The translations under genes and the position numbers were made by a program. Below, piece by piece: positions 39,317 through 47,743 of a stretch of 64,000 nt of DNA (the stretch's first letter is position 1; each line of letters starts with the position of its first letter). The notes beneath the pieces were generated by a model. That model was given only the letters and a program-made list of their open reading frames with translations. It was not told the DNA's origin and did no database searches. Source of the stretch: Gordonia aichiensis NBRC 108223 (GTDB lineage Bacteria > Actinomycetota > Actinomycetes > Mycobacteriales > Mycobacteriaceae); NCBI RefSeq assembly GCF_000332975.1, contig NZ_BANR01000003.1:124001-188000 (forward strand), read 5' to 3'.

Positions 39317-40495
39317 ATGACCACCACGACATCCGCCATACCGACCGGCGGCCTCGACGACGACGAGCGTGTCATCGTCGAGACCGCGGCGGCATTCGCC
39401 GCCAAAAAGCTTGCGCCGCACGCACTGGAATGGGATGCGACCGATCACTTCCCGGTCGCCGAACTGCGTGAGGCCGCCGAACTCGGCATGGGAGCCATCT
39501 ACTGCGCAGAAGACGTCGGCGGCAGCGGGCTACGGCGGCTCGACGGGGTGCGGATCTTCGAGCAGCTCGCCTACGCCGACCCCGCGGTCGCGGCATTCCT
39601 CTCCATCCACAACATGTGCACCTGGATGGTCGACAGCTACGGCACCGACGAGCAACGTGCGCAGTGGATCCCGCGATTGGCCGGCATGGAGACCATCGCG
39701 AGCTACTGCCTGACCGAACCGGGCGCGGGCTCCGATGCCGCAGCATTGTCGACACGCGCGGAGAAGGTCGGCGATCAGTACGTGCTGACCGGCGTCAAGC
39801 AGTTCATCTCCGGCGCCGGATCGTCGGATCTCTACGTCGTGATGGCGCGCACCGGCGGCGACGGGCCGAAGGGGATCTCGACGTTCCTCGTCGAAAACGG
39901 CTCTGACGGACTGAGCTTCGGGGCTCAGGAGCATAAGATGGGGTGGCACGCTCAGCCGACAGCGCAGGTCATCCTCGACGAGGTGCGCGTGCCCGCAGCC
40001 AACCTTCTCGGTGGGCAGGAGGGTATCGGTTTCGGTATCGCGATGAACGGACTCAACGGAGGTCGGCTGAACATCGCGGCGTCGTCGCTCGGTGGCGCCC
40101 AAGCCGCCTTCGACAAGGCCGCGGCCTACGTCGCATCGCGTAAGGCGTTCGGTAGCAACCTGATCGACGAGCCGACGATCCGCTTCACCCTTGCCGACAT
40201 GGCCACCTCGCTGCAGACCTCTCGGCTGATGCTGTGGCACGCGGCGTCGTCTCTCGACGCAGATGCGCCCGACAAGGTGGAGCAGTGCGCGATGGCCAAG
40301 CGGTACGTCACCGACTCCTGTTACACCGTCGCCGACCAGGCGTTGCAACTGCACGGGGGATACGGCTACCTGACCGAGTACGGCATCGAGAAGATCGTCC
40401 GGGATCTACGGGTACACCGCATCCTCGAGGGAACCAACGAGATCATGCGCGTCGTGGTCGGCCGGTCGGTGGCGACACGGTTCCGCGAGTCATGA
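39317..40495 (+). CDS. Acyl-CoA dehydrogenase, isobutyryl-CoA dehydrogenase type
   Basis: A 392-residue acyl-CoA dehydrogenase. Motifs are Y-C-L-T-E-P-G-A-G-S-D (FAD/substrate), the arginine of R-K-A-F-G, and the C-terminal Y-G-Y-L-T-E-Y-G-I-E-K-I-V-R-D with the catalytic Glu region of the family. Sequence and its place between mmsA and mmsB support isobutyryl-CoA to methacrylyl-CoA oxidation in valine breakdown; other branched substrates are possible. ATG 39317 lies five bases after the mmsA stop. Confidence 0.88.
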   Translation: MTTTTSAIPTGGLDDDERVIVETAAAFAAKKLAPHALEWDATDHFPVAELREAAELGMGAIYCAEDVGGSGLRRLDGVRIFEQLAYADPAVAAFLSIHNMCTWMVDSYGTDEQRAQWIPRLAGMETIASYCLTEPGAGSDAAALSTRAEKVGDQYVLTGVKQFISGAGSSDLYVVMARTGGDGPKGISTFLVENGSDGLSFGAQEHKMGWHAQPTAQVILDEVRVPAANLLGGQEGIGFGIAMNGLNGGRLNIAASSLGGAQAAFDKAAAYVASRKAFGSNLIDEPTIRFTLADMATSLQTSRLMLWHAASSLDADAPDKVEQCAMAKRYVTDSCYTVADQALQLHGGYGYLTEYGIEKIVRDLRVHRILEGTNEIMRVVVGRSVATRFRES

Positions 40496-40541
40496 CCACC
40501 AAGCCAGCAGCACAACCACCTTCAGTTCAGGAGAATCGACA

Positions 40542-41411
40542 ATGACGACGATCGCCTTTCTCGGACTCGGCAACATGGGCGGACCCATGGCCGCCAACCT
40601 CGTCAAGGCAGGCCACACGGTGCACGGCTTCGATCCCGTGCCCGAGGCGGTCAAGACGGCAGAGGCCAACGGAATCTCGACCTTCCCGACGGCTGTCGAG
40701 GCCGTCGCTGTTGCCGAGGTCGTGATCACGATGCTCCCTAACGGGACCATTGTGAAGAAGCTGTACGACGAGATCCTGCCCGCGACACTGACGGGCGCGC
40801 TTCTCATCGACAGCTCGACGATCTCGGTTGCCGATGCCCGTGAGATCAACTCGCGCGCAGCAGAAGAGGGGTTCGCGCAGATCGACGCCCCGGTCTCGGG
40901 CGGTGTGAAAGGTGCCGTCGCAGGGACGTTGGCGTTCATGGTCGGAGGCACCGACGAGGCGTTCGCTGCGGCACGGCCCACCCTGGAGGCCATGGCGGGC
41001 AAGATCATCCACTGCGGTGGGCCCGGCGCGGGCCAGGCTGCCAAGGTGTGCAACAACATGCTGCTTGCGGTGCAGCAGATCGCGGTCGGCGAGGCATTCG
41101 TGCTCGCGGAGAAGCTGGGCCTGTCGGACGACGCACTCTACGACGTGGTGACCGGAGCGACCGGAAACTGTTGGGCGATCGAGACGAACTGTCCGGTCCC
41201 GGGGCCGCAGCCCACATCGCCCGCGAACAACGAGTTCAAGCCGGGCTTTGCGACTGCTCTGATGAACAAGGACCTCGGCCTCGCGCTCGACGCCATCGCC
41301 GACACCGGGTCACGCGCACCGCTCGGCGAGCACGCGGCCGCGCTGTACAAGTCGTTCGCCGAGCAGCATTCCGACCTGGACTTCTCGGCGATCATCACGA
41401 CGCTGCGCTGA
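40542..41411 (+). CDS. mmsB: 3-hydroxyisobutyrate dehydrogenase
   Basis: A 289-residue beta-hydroxyacid dehydrogenase. The NAD-binding loop is G-L-G-N-M-G-G-P-M; the substrate signature is D-A-P-V-S-G-G-V-K-G-A; the catalytic Lys168 lies in G-Q-A-A-K-V-C-N-N-M. It oxidises 3-hydroxyisobutyrate to methylmalonate semialdehyde, the substrate of the mmsA product. A good AGGAGA ribosome site precedes the ATG. It ends 25 bases before the first palindrome of the DUF559 unit, which may also terminate this operon. Confidence 0.93.
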   Translation: MTTIAFLGLGNMGGPMAANLVKAGHTVHGFDPVPEAVKTAEANGISTFPTAVEAVAVAEVVITMLPNGTIVKKLYDEILPATLTGALLIDSSTISVADAREINSRAAEEGFAQIDAPVSGGVKGAVAGTLAFMVGGTDEAFAAARPTLEAMAGKIIHCGGPGAGQAAKVCNNMLLAVQQIAVGEAFVLAEKLGLSDDALYDVVTGATGNCWAIETNCPVPGPQPTSPANNEFKPGFATALMNKDLGLALDAIADTGSRAPLGEHAAALYKSFAEQHSDLDFSAIITTLR

Positions 41412-41436
41412 CCTGCAGCCGCGGCACCAGACGCCG

Positions 41437-41490
41437 CGGATCCGTATGACGCGCTGCCCGGAAAATCGGGCCGTGCGTCATACGGATCCG
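41437..41490. repeat. Left palindrome of the DUF559 unit
   Basis: Perfect 16-bp arms (41437-41452 and 41475-41490) contain the core GGATCCGTATGACG; the centre holds a smaller CCCG/CGGG hairpin. The same arms recur at 42494-42543 and, degraded on one side, at 42559-42606, on the other side of the DUF559 gene. Confidence 0.9.
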
Positions 41491-41572
41491 GATGCTGTGT
41501 GTGGTGCGTCGCGGTGGCGCCTCGCGTTCGGCGCAACGGAACCAGATCGGGGTCGCGCGCGTCCAAGTCCGC

Positions 41573-42442
41573 ATGGACATACACGAGTTGTCGGTGCGGC
41601 GTGATGGAGTGTTCAGCGCAGCTGAGGCTCGCGCCTGCGGGCTGAGCACCTCGGCAATCAGCCGCCGCGTCGTTTCCGGTGCATGGCGCGAAGCGGCGCC
41701 GGGCGTGTACCTCGTCGCAGGGCACGCGCGGGGAGCTCGGGCCCAGGCGCGGATCGCCGTGCTCTCGGTGCACCGCGACGCCGTACTCGGAGGTGCCGCT
41801 GCGGCCTGGTGGCTCGGCCTATGCCCCGACGAACCACGCAAGCACCTGGTCTTCACCCGCACCCGCGGGCGGGCGCGACGGTCGTCGGCGACCGCGGTGC
41901 GCCGCTACCGGGTGCTCGACGACGCCGACATCGTTGTGCACGAAGGACTCCGGACCACGTCGACCGACCTCACCGTGCTGGAGGCTGCGGTAGTACTGGG
42001 GCTGTCGTTCATGGATTCGGCGCTGCTATCCGGGCGGGTGACGCTCGACTCCCTCGACGCCGCGCACGCCCGCTACCCGGGGCGTCACGGTGCGCCGCTG
42101 GTACGCGGCTACCTCGACCTCCTCGCCGACGGTACGCGGTCAGCGGCCGAGCGGGTCATGACGTCGATCCTGGACGGGGCAGGCATCACCGGGTGGGTCG
42201 CGAACCTGCCAGAGGGCGGGTACGTCATCGACGTCGCCTTTCCGGCAGCAAAGCTCGCCGTCGAGGTCGACGGTTTTGCGTATCACCGCGACGCCAAGGC
42301 GTTTCAGCATGACCGCACCCGTCGCAATGCACTGATCGCCCGTGGCTGGACGGTGCTGAACTTCACCTGGGCCGACCTGGTAGAACGTCCCGACCACGTG
42401 ATCAACCTGATCGCGGCCGCGCTCGACCGCTCGGCGGCGTGA
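41573..42442 (+). CDS. AbiEi-HTH/DUF559 endonuclease-like protein
   Basis: A 289-residue two-domain protein. Residues about 1-60 resemble the AbiEi antitoxin winged-helix domain (G-V-F-S-A-A-E-A-R-A-C-G-L-S-T-S-A-I-S-R-R). Residues about 205-285 form a DUF559/Vsr-like PD-(D/E)XK nuclease core: Asp220 in Y-V-I-D-V, Glu231 and Asp233 in V-E-V-D-G, then H-D-R-T-R-R-N-A-L and a C-terminal N-F-T-W-A-D-L. I chose ATG 41573; the frame is open back to 41492, inside the right side of the first palindrome. No partner toxin is adjacent. It is bracketed by copies of one long palindrome. Confidence 0.85.
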   Translation: MDIHELSVRRDGVFSAAEARACGLSTSAISRRVVSGAWREAAPGVYLVAGHARGARAQARIAVLSVHRDAVLGGAAAAWWLGLCPDEPRKHLVFTRTRGRARRSSATAVRRYRVLDDADIVVHEGLRTTSTDLTVLEAAVVLGLSFMDSALLSGRVTLDSLDAAHARYPGRHGAPLVRGYLDLLADGTRSAAERVMTSILDGAGITGWVANLPEGGYVIDVAFPAAKLAVEVDGFAYHRDAKAFQHDRTRRNALIARGWTVLNFTWADLVERPDHVINLIAAALDRSAA

Positions 42443-42493
42443 ACTCACGACGACGATTCGGGCTCCGAACTCGAGCCAGCGGCCCAGCGGAGT

Positions 42494-42543
42494 GATCCGT
42501 ATGACGGTAGGCCCGCACATCCGGGGTGCCCGTCATACGGATC
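42494..42543. repeat. Right palindrome 1 of the DUF559 unit
   Basis: Perfect 14-bp arms (42494-42507, 42530-42543) share GATCCGTATGACG with the left palindrome; the centre (CCCG-N8-GGGG region) differs. It lies 51 bases after the DUF559 stop. Confidence 0.9.
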
Positions 42544-42558
42544 GACGACGCTCTGCGG

Positions 42559-42606
42559 CAGTATGACAATCAGCCCGCGAAACCGGGGTGCCCGTCATAC
42601 GGATCG
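42559..42606. repeat. Right palindrome 2, partly degraded
   Basis: The right half (42583-42606) is identical to that of palindrome 1 (42521-42544), offset by 62 bases. The left half (CAGTATGACAATC) has diverged. This is a tandem duplication followed by decay. It ends 14 bases before the marR stop. Confidence 0.85.
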
Positions 42607-42620
42607 GCGACGACCGCGAG

Positions 42621-43124
42621 TCAGAAGTCCCCCGCGTGATGGCGCAGCGACTGGATCGCCGAGACCAGTCCGCCGATCTCGGACTCGTCCATACCGACAT
42701 CGGCGAAGACCTCGCGGTTGAGAGTCGTCGTGGCATCCTCGACCGTCGAGCGTCCCAGCTCGGTGATCTCCACAAGGGTTGTGCGTCCGTCGGTGGGGTG
42801 GGGGAGCCGTCGCACGAGCTGCGCCTCCTCGAGTCGTCGAATCGCGTGGGTGACGCTCGTGACGTGCACCTGCAGACGGTCGCTCGCCTTGGTGATCGGC
42901 AGGGAGCCGGTGCGTGAGAAGGCCAGTAGCCGAAGCAGTTCGAAGCGTGAGAACGTCAGATCGTAAGGGCGGAGAGCTGTTTCGACCCGGGCCAGCAGAA
43001 TCTGGTGGGCCCGCATCACCGATGTGACCGCGACCATCCCCTCGGCGACGTCGCCCCACCCGGCCGAGGTCCAATTGGCCTTCGCCTCGGCGATCGGGTC
43101 GAACTCCATACTGTGACCAGCCAT
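42621..43124 (-). CDS. MarR family regulator
   Basis: A 167-residue winged-helix protein: the recognition helix region is L-Q-V-H-V-T-S-V-T-H-A-I-R-R-L-E, and the wing contains D-G-R-T-T-L-V-E-I-T. MarR proteins usually sense phenolic or other small molecules and repress nearby genes. It lies ten bases downstream of a tetR gene on the same strand, so the two regulators are probably co-transcribed. Confidence 0.87.
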   Translation of the reverse strand: MAGHSMEFDPIAEAKANWTSAGWGDVAEGMVAVTSVMRAHQILLARVETALRPYDLTFSRFELLRLLAFSRTGSLPITKASDRLQVHVTSVTHAIRRLEEAQLVRRLPHPTDGRTTLVEITELGRSTVEDATTTLNREVFADVGMDESEIGGLVSAIQSLRHHAGDF

Positions 43125-43134
43125 GGGCGTCAGC

Positions 43135-43749
43135 CTATCCGGCCTGTGGATCGTCAGACGTTGTTGCCGGTTCGGCGCGCCATCCGTCGATCACGGCCAA
43201 TGCCGCGGCCGCGGGATCGGCCTCTGCCGGCACCAGTCCCGCAAGGAGCAGTTGCGAGAGTCCGTGCACGCTCGACCACAGCGAGACGACGATCGTCGAA
43301 GGCTCGACACGTCGCAGCACCCCGGACTCGATCGCGCGGCGAACCGCATCGTCGAGAGGGGCGATTGCCCGCGCTGCAGCCTCGTCGAGTTCTGCTGTCG
43401 GCGTGAGCCCGGCGACGGTGGGCGAGAACATGACCGCGAAGAGTCGTGGATTGTTCAGTGCCCATTGCACGTACGTCATGCCGAGACCTGCGATGTCGCG
43501 CTCGGGGACGTCGGATGCGCCCACCGATTCCTGTGCCGACGCGAAGCTGTCGAATGCGCGGACGAGCACCCCCACCTGGAGGTCGGCCATGCTGCCGAAC
43601 AAGGAGTAGACGGCAGTGGTCGACGTCCCGGCGGCGCTGGCGACGGTTCGCACAGTCAAGGCGCCGAAGCCGTCGTTTGCCGTGATGTCTACTGCCAGGT
43701 CGAGCAGTCGGTCGCGCAACTCGACGGTGTGAACCTTGGGTCTTGCCAT
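43135..43749 (-). CDS. TetR family regulator, divergent from DUF4188 gene
   Basis: A 204-residue TetR protein with the helix-turn-helix L-T-V-R-T-V-A-S-A-A-G-T-S-T-T-A-V-Y-S-L-F-G-S (about residues 30-52) and a TetR_C-type helical domain. ATG 43749 gives the usual N-terminus; the open frame upstream runs into the promoter. It is divergent from the DUF4188 gene with 58 bases between, holding a palindrome (43778-43790) that could be its operator. Confidence 0.85.
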   Translation of the reverse strand: MARPKVHTVELRDRLLDLAVDITANDGFGALTVRTVASAAGTSTTAVYSLFGSMADLQVGVLVRAFDSFASAQESVGASDVPERDIAGLGMTYVQWALNNPRLFAVMFSPTVAGLTPTAELDEAAARAIAPLDDAVRRAIESGVLRRVEPSTIVVSLWSSVHGLSQLLLAGLVPAEADPAAAALAVIDGWRAEPATTSDDPQAG

Positions 43750-43777
43750 GACGTACATTGTTTCATAACATCGTTCT

Positions 43778-43790
43778 GTAACAGTGTTAC
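43778..43790. promoter_or_regulatory. Candidate TetR operator
   Basis: GTAACAGTGTTAC has 5-bp perfect arms around AGT, and TAACA/TGTTA half-sites extend it upstream. It lies 17 bases before the DUF4188 start and 28 bases from the tetR start. Confidence 0.4.
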
Positions 43791-43807
43791 CAATTCTGGA
43801 GGTCGTC

Positions 43808-44314
43808 ATGTCCAAAGTCGACGAGATCCCACGGATGACCAATGTGACGCCTCCCGACGGTGCTGCATTGTTTCTCATCGGGATGCGGATCAACCGCCCG
43901 CTGAGGGTGCGGTCGTGGTTCTACGTGTTCGTTGCGATGCCACGGATGCTGTGGCATCTGCGTCGGCATCGTGACAAGGGAATGCTGGTTTATCGGCTTT
44001 ATTTGGGGCCTTCACCCATGGTCCTGTCCTATTGGAAATCGCCGGAAGCGTTGCAGAATTTTGCCTCTGACCCCGCGGCTCCTCACCTACCTGCATGGCG
44101 CTGGTTCAACGCCAATGTTCGCGGGCGAGACGATGTCGGGATCTGGCACGAGACATACGTGATCGGCGACCATGAGTCGATCAGCTATGCGATGCCGTCC
44201 TGGGGATTGGCGCGGGCCTTCGGCGCCATTCCGGTAGACGGCGCTCACGCCACGGCGAGGGGCAGGCTTGCCGAGAACGCAGATGCGCGCGGCGGGTGCC
44301 CAGTGTCGCGCTGA
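43808..44314 (+). CDS. DUF4188-type protein
   Basis: A 168-residue protein resembling DUF4188 (annotated in places as monooxygenase-like), with M-L-W-H-L-R-R-H and Y-W-K-S-P-E-A-L-Q-N-F-A in the order usual for that family and W-H-E-T-Y toward the end. The ATG at 43808 has GGAGG seven bases upstream. The divergent TetR gene probably regulates it. No biochemical role is established that I know of. Its 3' end meets a converging tetR gene three bases away. Confidence 0.7.
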   Translation: MSKVDEIPRMTNVTPPDGAALFLIGMRINRPLRVRSWFYVFVAMPRMLWHLRRHRDKGMLVYRLYLGPSPMVLSYWKSPEALQNFASDPAAPHLPAWRWFNANVRGRDDVGIWHETYVIGDHESISYAMPSWGLARAFGAIPVDGAHATARGRLAENADARGGCPVSR

Positions 44315-44317
44315 CGG

Positions 44318-44962
44318 TCAGCGCTTCTCGTGGGTGAGCAGCATCTCGATCGCGCCGACAATCGTGTCGGCGAGTTGGGCGGCGGTGCGGTCGCCGAGGT
44401 CGCCGCGCTGCTCGTCGGATCGCAGCATGATGACCGATTCGACGAGCCGGAAGGGTAGAAGGCTGCGGGTGTCGGCTGGGTCGTCGAGAACCGCGGACGC
44501 GAGAGTTTCGTATGCTGCGGCGAGTTCTGTTCGTGCGGAACGGAATTCGACGTAGCGCTCGTCGCCGACCTCCGGCAGCAGGTACAGCGACCCCAGGTTC
44601 CAGCGTTCGTCGACGAGCTGGGCGACGTCGAATCGGGCGAGGTCGAGGAGCCTGTCGAGCGGTGCGCGGTCGTCGGACAGCAGCTCTCGTGCCCGATCCA
44701 GGGAACCGACGACGGTCGCGTCGAGCAGCGCGGCGAGGATGTCGTCCTTGGTCTTGAAATAGTGGTACATCGACGCCTGGCGGATGCCGACGGCTTCGGC
44801 GATCATGCGGGTCGACGTCCCGGTGTACCCGTGCCGACAGAAGAGTTCGGCCGCGGCGTCGAGAATCTCCTCGCGTGCGGTGGCACCCCGCCTGCGCTGT
44901 TCGACGAGTCGCGGCCTGCCGGGGCCGGCCGCCGCGCGGCCCGACGGGGAGGCACTACTCAT
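44318..44962 (-). CDS. TetR family regulator of the DUF1989/allophanate operon
   Basis: A 214-residue TetR protein with the helix-turn-helix T-S-T-R-M-I-A-E-A-V-G-I-R-Q-A-S-M-Y-H-Y-F (about residues 45-66). ATG 44962 has AGGAAAG upstream; a further 16 residues are open. It is divergent from the permease gene at 45222, and a 22-bp palindrome (45161-45182) lies in the gap, so it is the likely repressor of that nitrogen operon. Confidence 0.85.
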   Translation of the reverse strand: MSSASPSGRAAAGPGRPRLVEQRRRGATAREEILDAAAELFCRHGYTGTSTRMIAEAVGIRQASMYHYFKTKDDILAALLDATVVGSLDRARELLSDDRAPLDRLLDLARFDVAQLVDERWNLGSLYLLPEVGDERYVEFRSARTELAAAYETLASAVLDDPADTRSLLPFRLVESVIMLRSDEQRGDLGDRTAAQLADTIVGAIEMLLTHEKR

Positions 44963-45160
44963 GTCACGCTTTCCTGCTGATGTGTCGTCGACTCTCTCTG
45001 AGGCGGTCATCCGACGAGATCGGACGCGTCGAGTCTAGTCGAGCGGACAGGGAGGGCTCGCAGGTCCGAGGGTGAGGCGGATCTGCGTCGCGTAACACGT
45101 TCGTAGCGCGCGTTTCCATGTCGGCAACAAATCTGTCACTCGATAGAAAAAGCACGAGCG

Positions 45161-45182
45161 TTATCTGTCATCTGGCAGATAA
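45161..45182. promoter_or_regulatory. Palindrome before the permease gene, likely TetR operator
   Basis: TTATCTG-N8-CAGATAA has perfect 7-bp arms and lies 40 bases before the permease ATG. ATCTGTCA also occurs once more just upstream (45131-45138). I found no ykkC-type (guanidine-I) riboswitch motif in the 45011-45221 leader. Confidence 0.6.
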
Positions 45183-45221
45183 ACCGCTCACCGTGGAGCC
45201 TCACCGCAAAGGACTGGATCG

Positions 45222-46778
45222 ATGACCTCCACCGCACAACCGCCCGCGGATCCGACATTCACAGTGGCTCCCACCCCGACATCAGGCGCCGACGCCGACG
45301 ATCTCTCAGAGTTCGGCTACGACCAACAACTGCACCGTTCGCTCGGCAAGTTCGCCTCGTTCGCGGCGGGGTTCTCCTTCGTCTCGATCCTGACGACGAT
45401 CTTCCAGCTCTTCGGACTCGGCTTCGGTTTCGGCGGCCCCGCCTTCTTCTGGACCTGGCCGATCGTCTACGCGGGTCAGTTCCTCGTTGCGCTCTGCTTT
45501 GCTGAGATCGCTGCGCGGTATCCGATCTCCGGGGCGATCTATCAGTGGTCGCGCAGGATGGGCGGCGAGGTCATCGGCTGGTTCGGTGGCTGGTTCATGA
45601 TGATCGCTCAGATTGTCACCGCCTCGGCTGCGGCCATCGCGCTGCAGGTGGTGCTGCCCAGTGTGTGGAGCGGCTTCCAGATCATCGGCGACGACCCCAC
45701 CCTCACCTCCACGTCGGGCGCGGCGAACGCCGTCCTGCTCGGCTCGGTCCTGTTGATCGCCGTGACCGCGATCAACTGCATCGGCGTCAGGTGGATGAGC
45801 CGGGTCAACAGCATCGGTGTCACCTGTGAGCTGGTGGGTGTCGTCGCGGTGGTGCTCGCCTTGTTCACTCACGCCAAGCGTGGGCCGGGGGTCGTCTTCG
45901 ACACCGGCGCGCCGGGACAGCAACCGGGCTACATCTGGGCGTTCATCGTTTCCGGTCTCATGGCTGCCTACGTGATGGTCGGATTCGGCTCGGCGGGCGA
46001 ACTTGCCGAGGAAACCCGCAACCCGCGCCGCGTCGCGCCGCGCACCATCCGGATGGCACTGACCATGTCGGCGATCGGCGGCGGACTCATGCTTCTCGGT
46101 GCGTTGATGGCCGCGCCGACACTCGACGACGAACTCGCCACGGGCGGTCTGCCGTACGTACTCGACTCGGTCCTCGGCAGTTTCTGGGGCAAGGTGCTGT
46201 TGTGCGACGTCGCGGTGGCCATCTTCATCTGCACCCTTGCCATCCAGACGGCGTGCTCGCGGCTGATGTTCTCGATGGCGCGTGACGGACGACTTCCGTT
46301 CTCGGCCAGACTCGCTCATGTCAACAGCCGAACCGGAACACCGATTCTGCCGTCGATTCTCATCGGTGTGCTGTGCATCGCGATCCTGGTCGTCAACGTC
46401 GGCAACTCGGCCATTTTCGCCACGCTGGCGAGTGTCTGCATCATCCTGATCTACCTCGCGTACCTCGCGGTGACCGCCCCGATGCTCTACCGCCGCTTCA
46501 AGGGCTGGCCCTCCGGAGGCGTGCAGGTCGACGCCGAGGGCAAGAAGCTGTTCGGGCTCGGACCGTTCGGCATCGTGGTCAACCTGCTCGCCGTCGCCTA
46601 CGGGTCGCTCATGGTGATCAATCTGGCGTGGCCGCGCGCCGAGGTCTTCGACCCGACCGGGGAGATGCCGATCCTGCGGTGGGCCGGCCCCATCTGCATC
46701 GCGGCCACGGTTCTGGTGGGTATCGCGTGCTACCCGCGCGGCAAAGCGCATCCCAAGCCGGTTACCGCACCCGTGTGA
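45222..46778 (+). CDS. APC-family permease
   Basis: A 518-residue transporter with about 12 helices and the APC signature early on (S-F-V-S-I-L-T-T-I-F-Q, then G-G-P-A-F-F-W-T-W). It belongs to the amino acid/polyamine/organocation permeases that accompany urea carboxylase-type operons. Given its neighbours it probably imports the operon's nitrogen-rich substrate (guanidine, a guanidino compound or urea-like compound). The short cytoplasmic N-terminus (residues 1-45) is Pro/Thr-rich. Confidence 0.85.
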   Translation: MTSTAQPPADPTFTVAPTPTSGADADDLSEFGYDQQLHRSLGKFASFAAGFSFVSILTTIFQLFGLGFGFGGPAFFWTWPIVYAGQFLVALCFAEIAARYPISGAIYQWSRRMGGEVIGWFGGWFMMIAQIVTASAAAIALQVVLPSVWSGFQIIGDDPTLTSTSGAANAVLLGSVLLIAVTAINCIGVRWMSRVNSIGVTCELVGVVAVVLALFTHAKRGPGVVFDTGAPGQQPGYIWAFIVSGLMAAYVMVGFGSAGELAEETRNPRRVAPRTIRMALTMSAIGGGLMLLGALMAAPTLDDELATGGLPYVLDSVLGSFWGKVLLCDVAVAIFICTLAIQTACSRLMFSMARDGRLPFSARLAHVNSRTGTPILPSILIGVLCIAILVVNVGNSAIFATLASVCIILIYLAYLAVTAPMLYRRFKGWPSGGVQVDAEGKKLFGLGPFGIVVNLLAVAYGSLMVINLAWPRAEVFDPTGEMPILRWAGPICIAATVLVGIACYPRGKAHPKPVTAPV

Positions 46779-46828
46779 TCGCTTCTTGCGACGACACATT
46801 CATCGACACATTCCCGAAAGGGGTCATC

Positions 46829-47680
46829 ATGACCAACTCGACAACTACCTCCACTGCCTCGACCGCAGGCGCCAAAGCCCACGCGCGATCGCAGGCCGGC
46901 GCCATCACAGACTCCATGCCCGTGGTGCCCGCGACCGACTGGCCCACGCCGCCCGCCGACGTCGATCCGAAGTCGTTGGTCTGGGCCGAAACGGTGCCCG
47001 GGGGTAGGTACACGACCAAGGTGCTCGCGCGCGGAACGCGAATCCGGTTGCGCGACATCACCGGCGACGCCTGCGCCCACCTGCTGCTGTGGCGCGCCGA
47101 CGCGACGTGGGAGCGGCTGAACATCGCCGACACCGTCAAGGTGCCCTGGCAGGCCTACCTCACCACCGGGCATCCGCTGCTGAGCGATCAGGGTCGGGTG
47201 CTCGCCACGGTCGTCCATGACCGCAGTGCGCGCCATGATGCGCTGACCGGCACGACAACCCTCGCCGACAATGTCGCGAAATATGGTGACGGCAACCCAC
47301 ATTCGGCAACACCCGCGGGCCGCGAACTCCTCAAGCTCGCGGCTGCCAAGAACGGCCTGACTCCGACCGATGTCGCGCCGTCGCTCTCATTCTTCGAGGG
47401 GGTCAGAGTCGGCGACGACGGATCGTTCGAGTTCCAGGGCAGTGCCGGGGCCGACACCAGTGTCGACCTGCTCCTGCATCTGCCGTGCATCGTCGCATTC
47501 GCCAACACCGCACATCCCCTCGACCCCGCACCGAGCTTCCGCTCAGGGCCGCTCGAAGTGCTCGCCTGGAAGGCAACCGACGATCTCGACGCCCTGCTCG
47601 CCGATGTCGCCGACCGTGATCCCGAGTACCAGCGCGCTGTCAGGAACAGTGAAGACGCATACGGCGCAACGCATTTCTGA
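46829..47680 (+). CDS. DUF1989 protein 1 (urea carboxylase-associated, CgdA/B-like)
   Basis: A 283-residue protein of the DUF1989 family formerly called urea carboxylase-associated protein 1. In guanidine-degrading bacteria the pair of DUF1989 proteins is carboxyguanidine deiminase (CgdAB). Core motifs: L-R-D-I-T-G-D-A-C-A-H-L, a T-G-H-P-L-L-S-D segment, and L-S-F-F-E-G-V. The first about 45 residues are a Thr/Ser/Ala-rich extension. ATG 46829 follows GAAAGGGG. It is 50 bases after the permease. Confidence 0.82.
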   Translation: MTNSTTTSTASTAGAKAHARSQAGAITDSMPVVPATDWPTPPADVDPKSLVWAETVPGGRYTTKVLARGTRIRLRDITGDACAHLLLWRADATWERLNIADTVKVPWQAYLTTGHPLLSDQGRVLATVVHDRSARHDALTGTTTLADNVAKYGDGNPHSATPAGRELLKLAAAKNGLTPTDVAPSLSFFEGVRVGDDGSFEFQGSAGADTSVDLLLHLPCIVAFANTAHPLDPAPSFRSGPLEVLAWKATDDLDALLADVADRDPEYQRAVRNSEDAYGATHF

Positions 47681-47743
47681 CCACCGCAGGTTGAGTCGCC
47701 CACCCGAGCGGCGTCAACACCACCCCACACCCAAGGACCAAGC

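Noticed and set aside
44308..44324. The palindrome GCGCTGAC-G-GTCAGCGC as a terminator between converging genes
   Set aside because: It covers both stop codons but has only a one-base centre and no T-run, so a functional hairpin is uncertain.
45011..45221. A possible guanidine riboswitch before the permease
   Set aside because: I looked for the CTAGGGTTCCG-type ykkC core and found none; the palindrome and tetR gene explain regulation better.
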